Shown here: piece after piece, positions 23,938-24,919 of the stretch
Numbering within the stretch: position 1 is the stretch's first letter
Layout: every line of letters begins with the position of its first letter
Source of the DNA: CAZIAK01 sp964537035
Lineage (GTDB): Bacteria > Planctomycetota > B15-G4
Direction of reading: 5' to 3'
Length of the DNA stretch: 24,919 nucleotides
Assembly (NCBI GenBank): GCA_964537035.1
Contig: CAZIAK010000060.1
Coordinates: forward strand, 1-24,919
Notes under the pieces: generated by a model
Told to the model about the DNA's origin: nothing
What the model saw: only the letters and a program-made list of their open reading frames with translations
Database searches by the model: none
Translations under genes and position numbers: made by a program

Positions 23938-24914
23938 GCGCCTCGCTCTTTCAGCGACTGGCTGCCCGGCCAGGATCCATCCCAGCCCTGACCGTCCTGG
24001 CATTGGTGGCCCTCACCGCCCTGGCCGCACCGCTGCTGCCCTTGCCTGCACCGGATGCCATGCGCCCCGCCCTGGCCTCAAGGCCTCCGTCCGTCAGCTG
24101 GACCGAGTGGACCGACCTCGACCAGCAGCACCTGGAAGAGACCCACCCCGCAGGCGCCTGGGCCCGGCAGGCCCTCTTCGGCAAGCACAGCCTCTCTGGC
24201 CTGGCCGGCACGGACGACCTGGGTCGTGATCTGGCCTCCCGCCTGGTCTGGGGCGCGCGCATCTCCCTGCTCGTGGGCATGGCCGCCACCCTGGTGGCCA
24301 TGATCATCGGCGTGAGCTGGGGGCTCGTCGCCGGCCTCTCCAGCCGACGCATGGACGGAGCCATGATGCGCCTGGTCGACATCGCCTACGCCGTGCCGTT
24401 TCTGTTCGTGGTCATCCTGCTCATCGCCATGCTGCGGGGCGGCCCCAGCGCCGAGCAAGGCATGGCCGGACCGGACCGGCTGGTGCTCATGTTCGTGGCC
24501 ATCGGCGCCATCTCCTGGCTGACCATGGCCCGGGTGGTGCGCGGGCAGGTGCTCTCTCTGCGTCGCTCCGAGTACGTGGTGGCCGCCCGGGCCCTCGGCG
24601 CCACCACGGGGCGTATCGCCCGCTCCCACATCCTGCCCAACCTCTACGGCCTGATCGTGGTCTACCTGACCCTGACCGTGCCCCGGGTCATGCTCTTCGA
24701 GGCCTTTCTCAGCTACCTGGGCCTGGGCGTCGAGCCCCCGGGAGTGTCCTGGGGCATCCTGGCCAGCGAGGGCATGGCCACCTTGACCGCCGTGGGGACC
24801 TCGTGGTGGCTGGTGGTCTTCCCCGGCCTGGCGCTGACCCTCACCCTGGGCAGCCTGAACGCCCTGGGCGACGCCCTCAGAGACGCCCTCGACCCGAGGC
24901 TGACCCGAGGCTGA
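23934..24914 (+). CDS. oppC: Oligopeptide ABC transporter permease OppC
   Basis: A 326-residue permease that pairs with OppB. Transmembrane helix 1 (17-36) is followed by a periplasmic stretch of about 55 residues, and then the family motif GTDDLGRDLASRLVWGARISL (92-112 in outline). The EAA loop is EYVVAARALGATTGRIARSHILPN in outline (213-236), the contact for the ATPase subunits. FEAFLSYLGLGVEPPGVSWG (255-274) and the ending LNALGDALRDALDPR are typical of DppC/OppC. The stop lies five bases from the window end. The ATPases OppD and OppF, expected next, are not visible. Confidence 0.95.
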   Translation: MSASLFQRLAARPGSIPALTVLALVALTALAAPLLPLPAPDAMRPALASRPPSVSWTEWTDLDQQHLEETHPAGAWARQALFGKHSLSGLAGTDDLGRDLASRLVWGARISLLVGMAATLVAMIIGVSWGLVAGLSSRRMDGAMMRLVDIAYAVPFLFVVILLIAMLRGGPSAEQGMAGPDRLVLMFVAIGAISWLTMARVVRGQVLSLRRSEYVVAARALGATTGRIARSHILPNLYGLIVVYLTLTVPRVMLFEAFLSYLGLGVEPPGVSWGILASEGMATLTAVGTSWWLVVFPGLALTLTLGSLNALGDALRDALDPRLTRG

Positions 24915-24919
24915 CCCGA

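Overview
This window comes from a GC-rich bacterial chromosome with tightly packed genes. The likely source is a Planctomycetota-like lineage. The basis is the TPR-fused secretins, an ExbB with its own signal peptide followed by two ExbDs, and large orphan TPR proteins. Myxococcota or Acidobacteriota are not excluded, and no rRNA or marker phylogeny is possible here. No mobile element, CRISPR array, integrase or rRNA was seen, and no gene-free stretch exceeds 300 bases.

Left part (1-5082), housekeeping: a minus-strand zinc-ribbon methyltransferase sits downstream of a tRNA-Cys. Next come a plus-strand CitE-like lyase, a minus-strand leucyl aminopeptidase coupled to a small unknown protein, and a divergent RsmE 16S rRNA methyltransferase.

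Centre (5143-20369), the remarkable part: about 15 kb of plus-strand genes that look like one envelope machine in two blocks. Block 1 is a family-4 uracil-DNA glycosylase, a PilM-PilN fusion, a PilO-like protein, a membrane-anchored Fn3-like protein in the PilP position, a 911-aa TPR-secretin and a 938-aa TPR protein. All are overlapping or nearly so. Block 2 starts at a good sigma70-like promoter (14720-14748) lying over an inverted repeat. It holds a secreted YbgF-like TPR protein, ExbB, two ExbDs and a second TPR-secretin that is a paralogue of the first. There is no PilB/PilT ATPase, PilC or pilin in the window. The locus therefore joins a type IV pilus-type inner-membrane platform, two outer-membrane channels and a proton-driven ExbB/ExbD motor. 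Their working together is an inference from gene order. Strong hairpins at 20393-20460 probably end the unit.

Right part (20518-24914): a HAD hydrolase, possibly read from a leaderless mRNA, then an oligopeptide ABC transporter (oppA-oppB-oppC) with stop/start overlaps. Its ATPase genes, if present, lie beyond the window edge.
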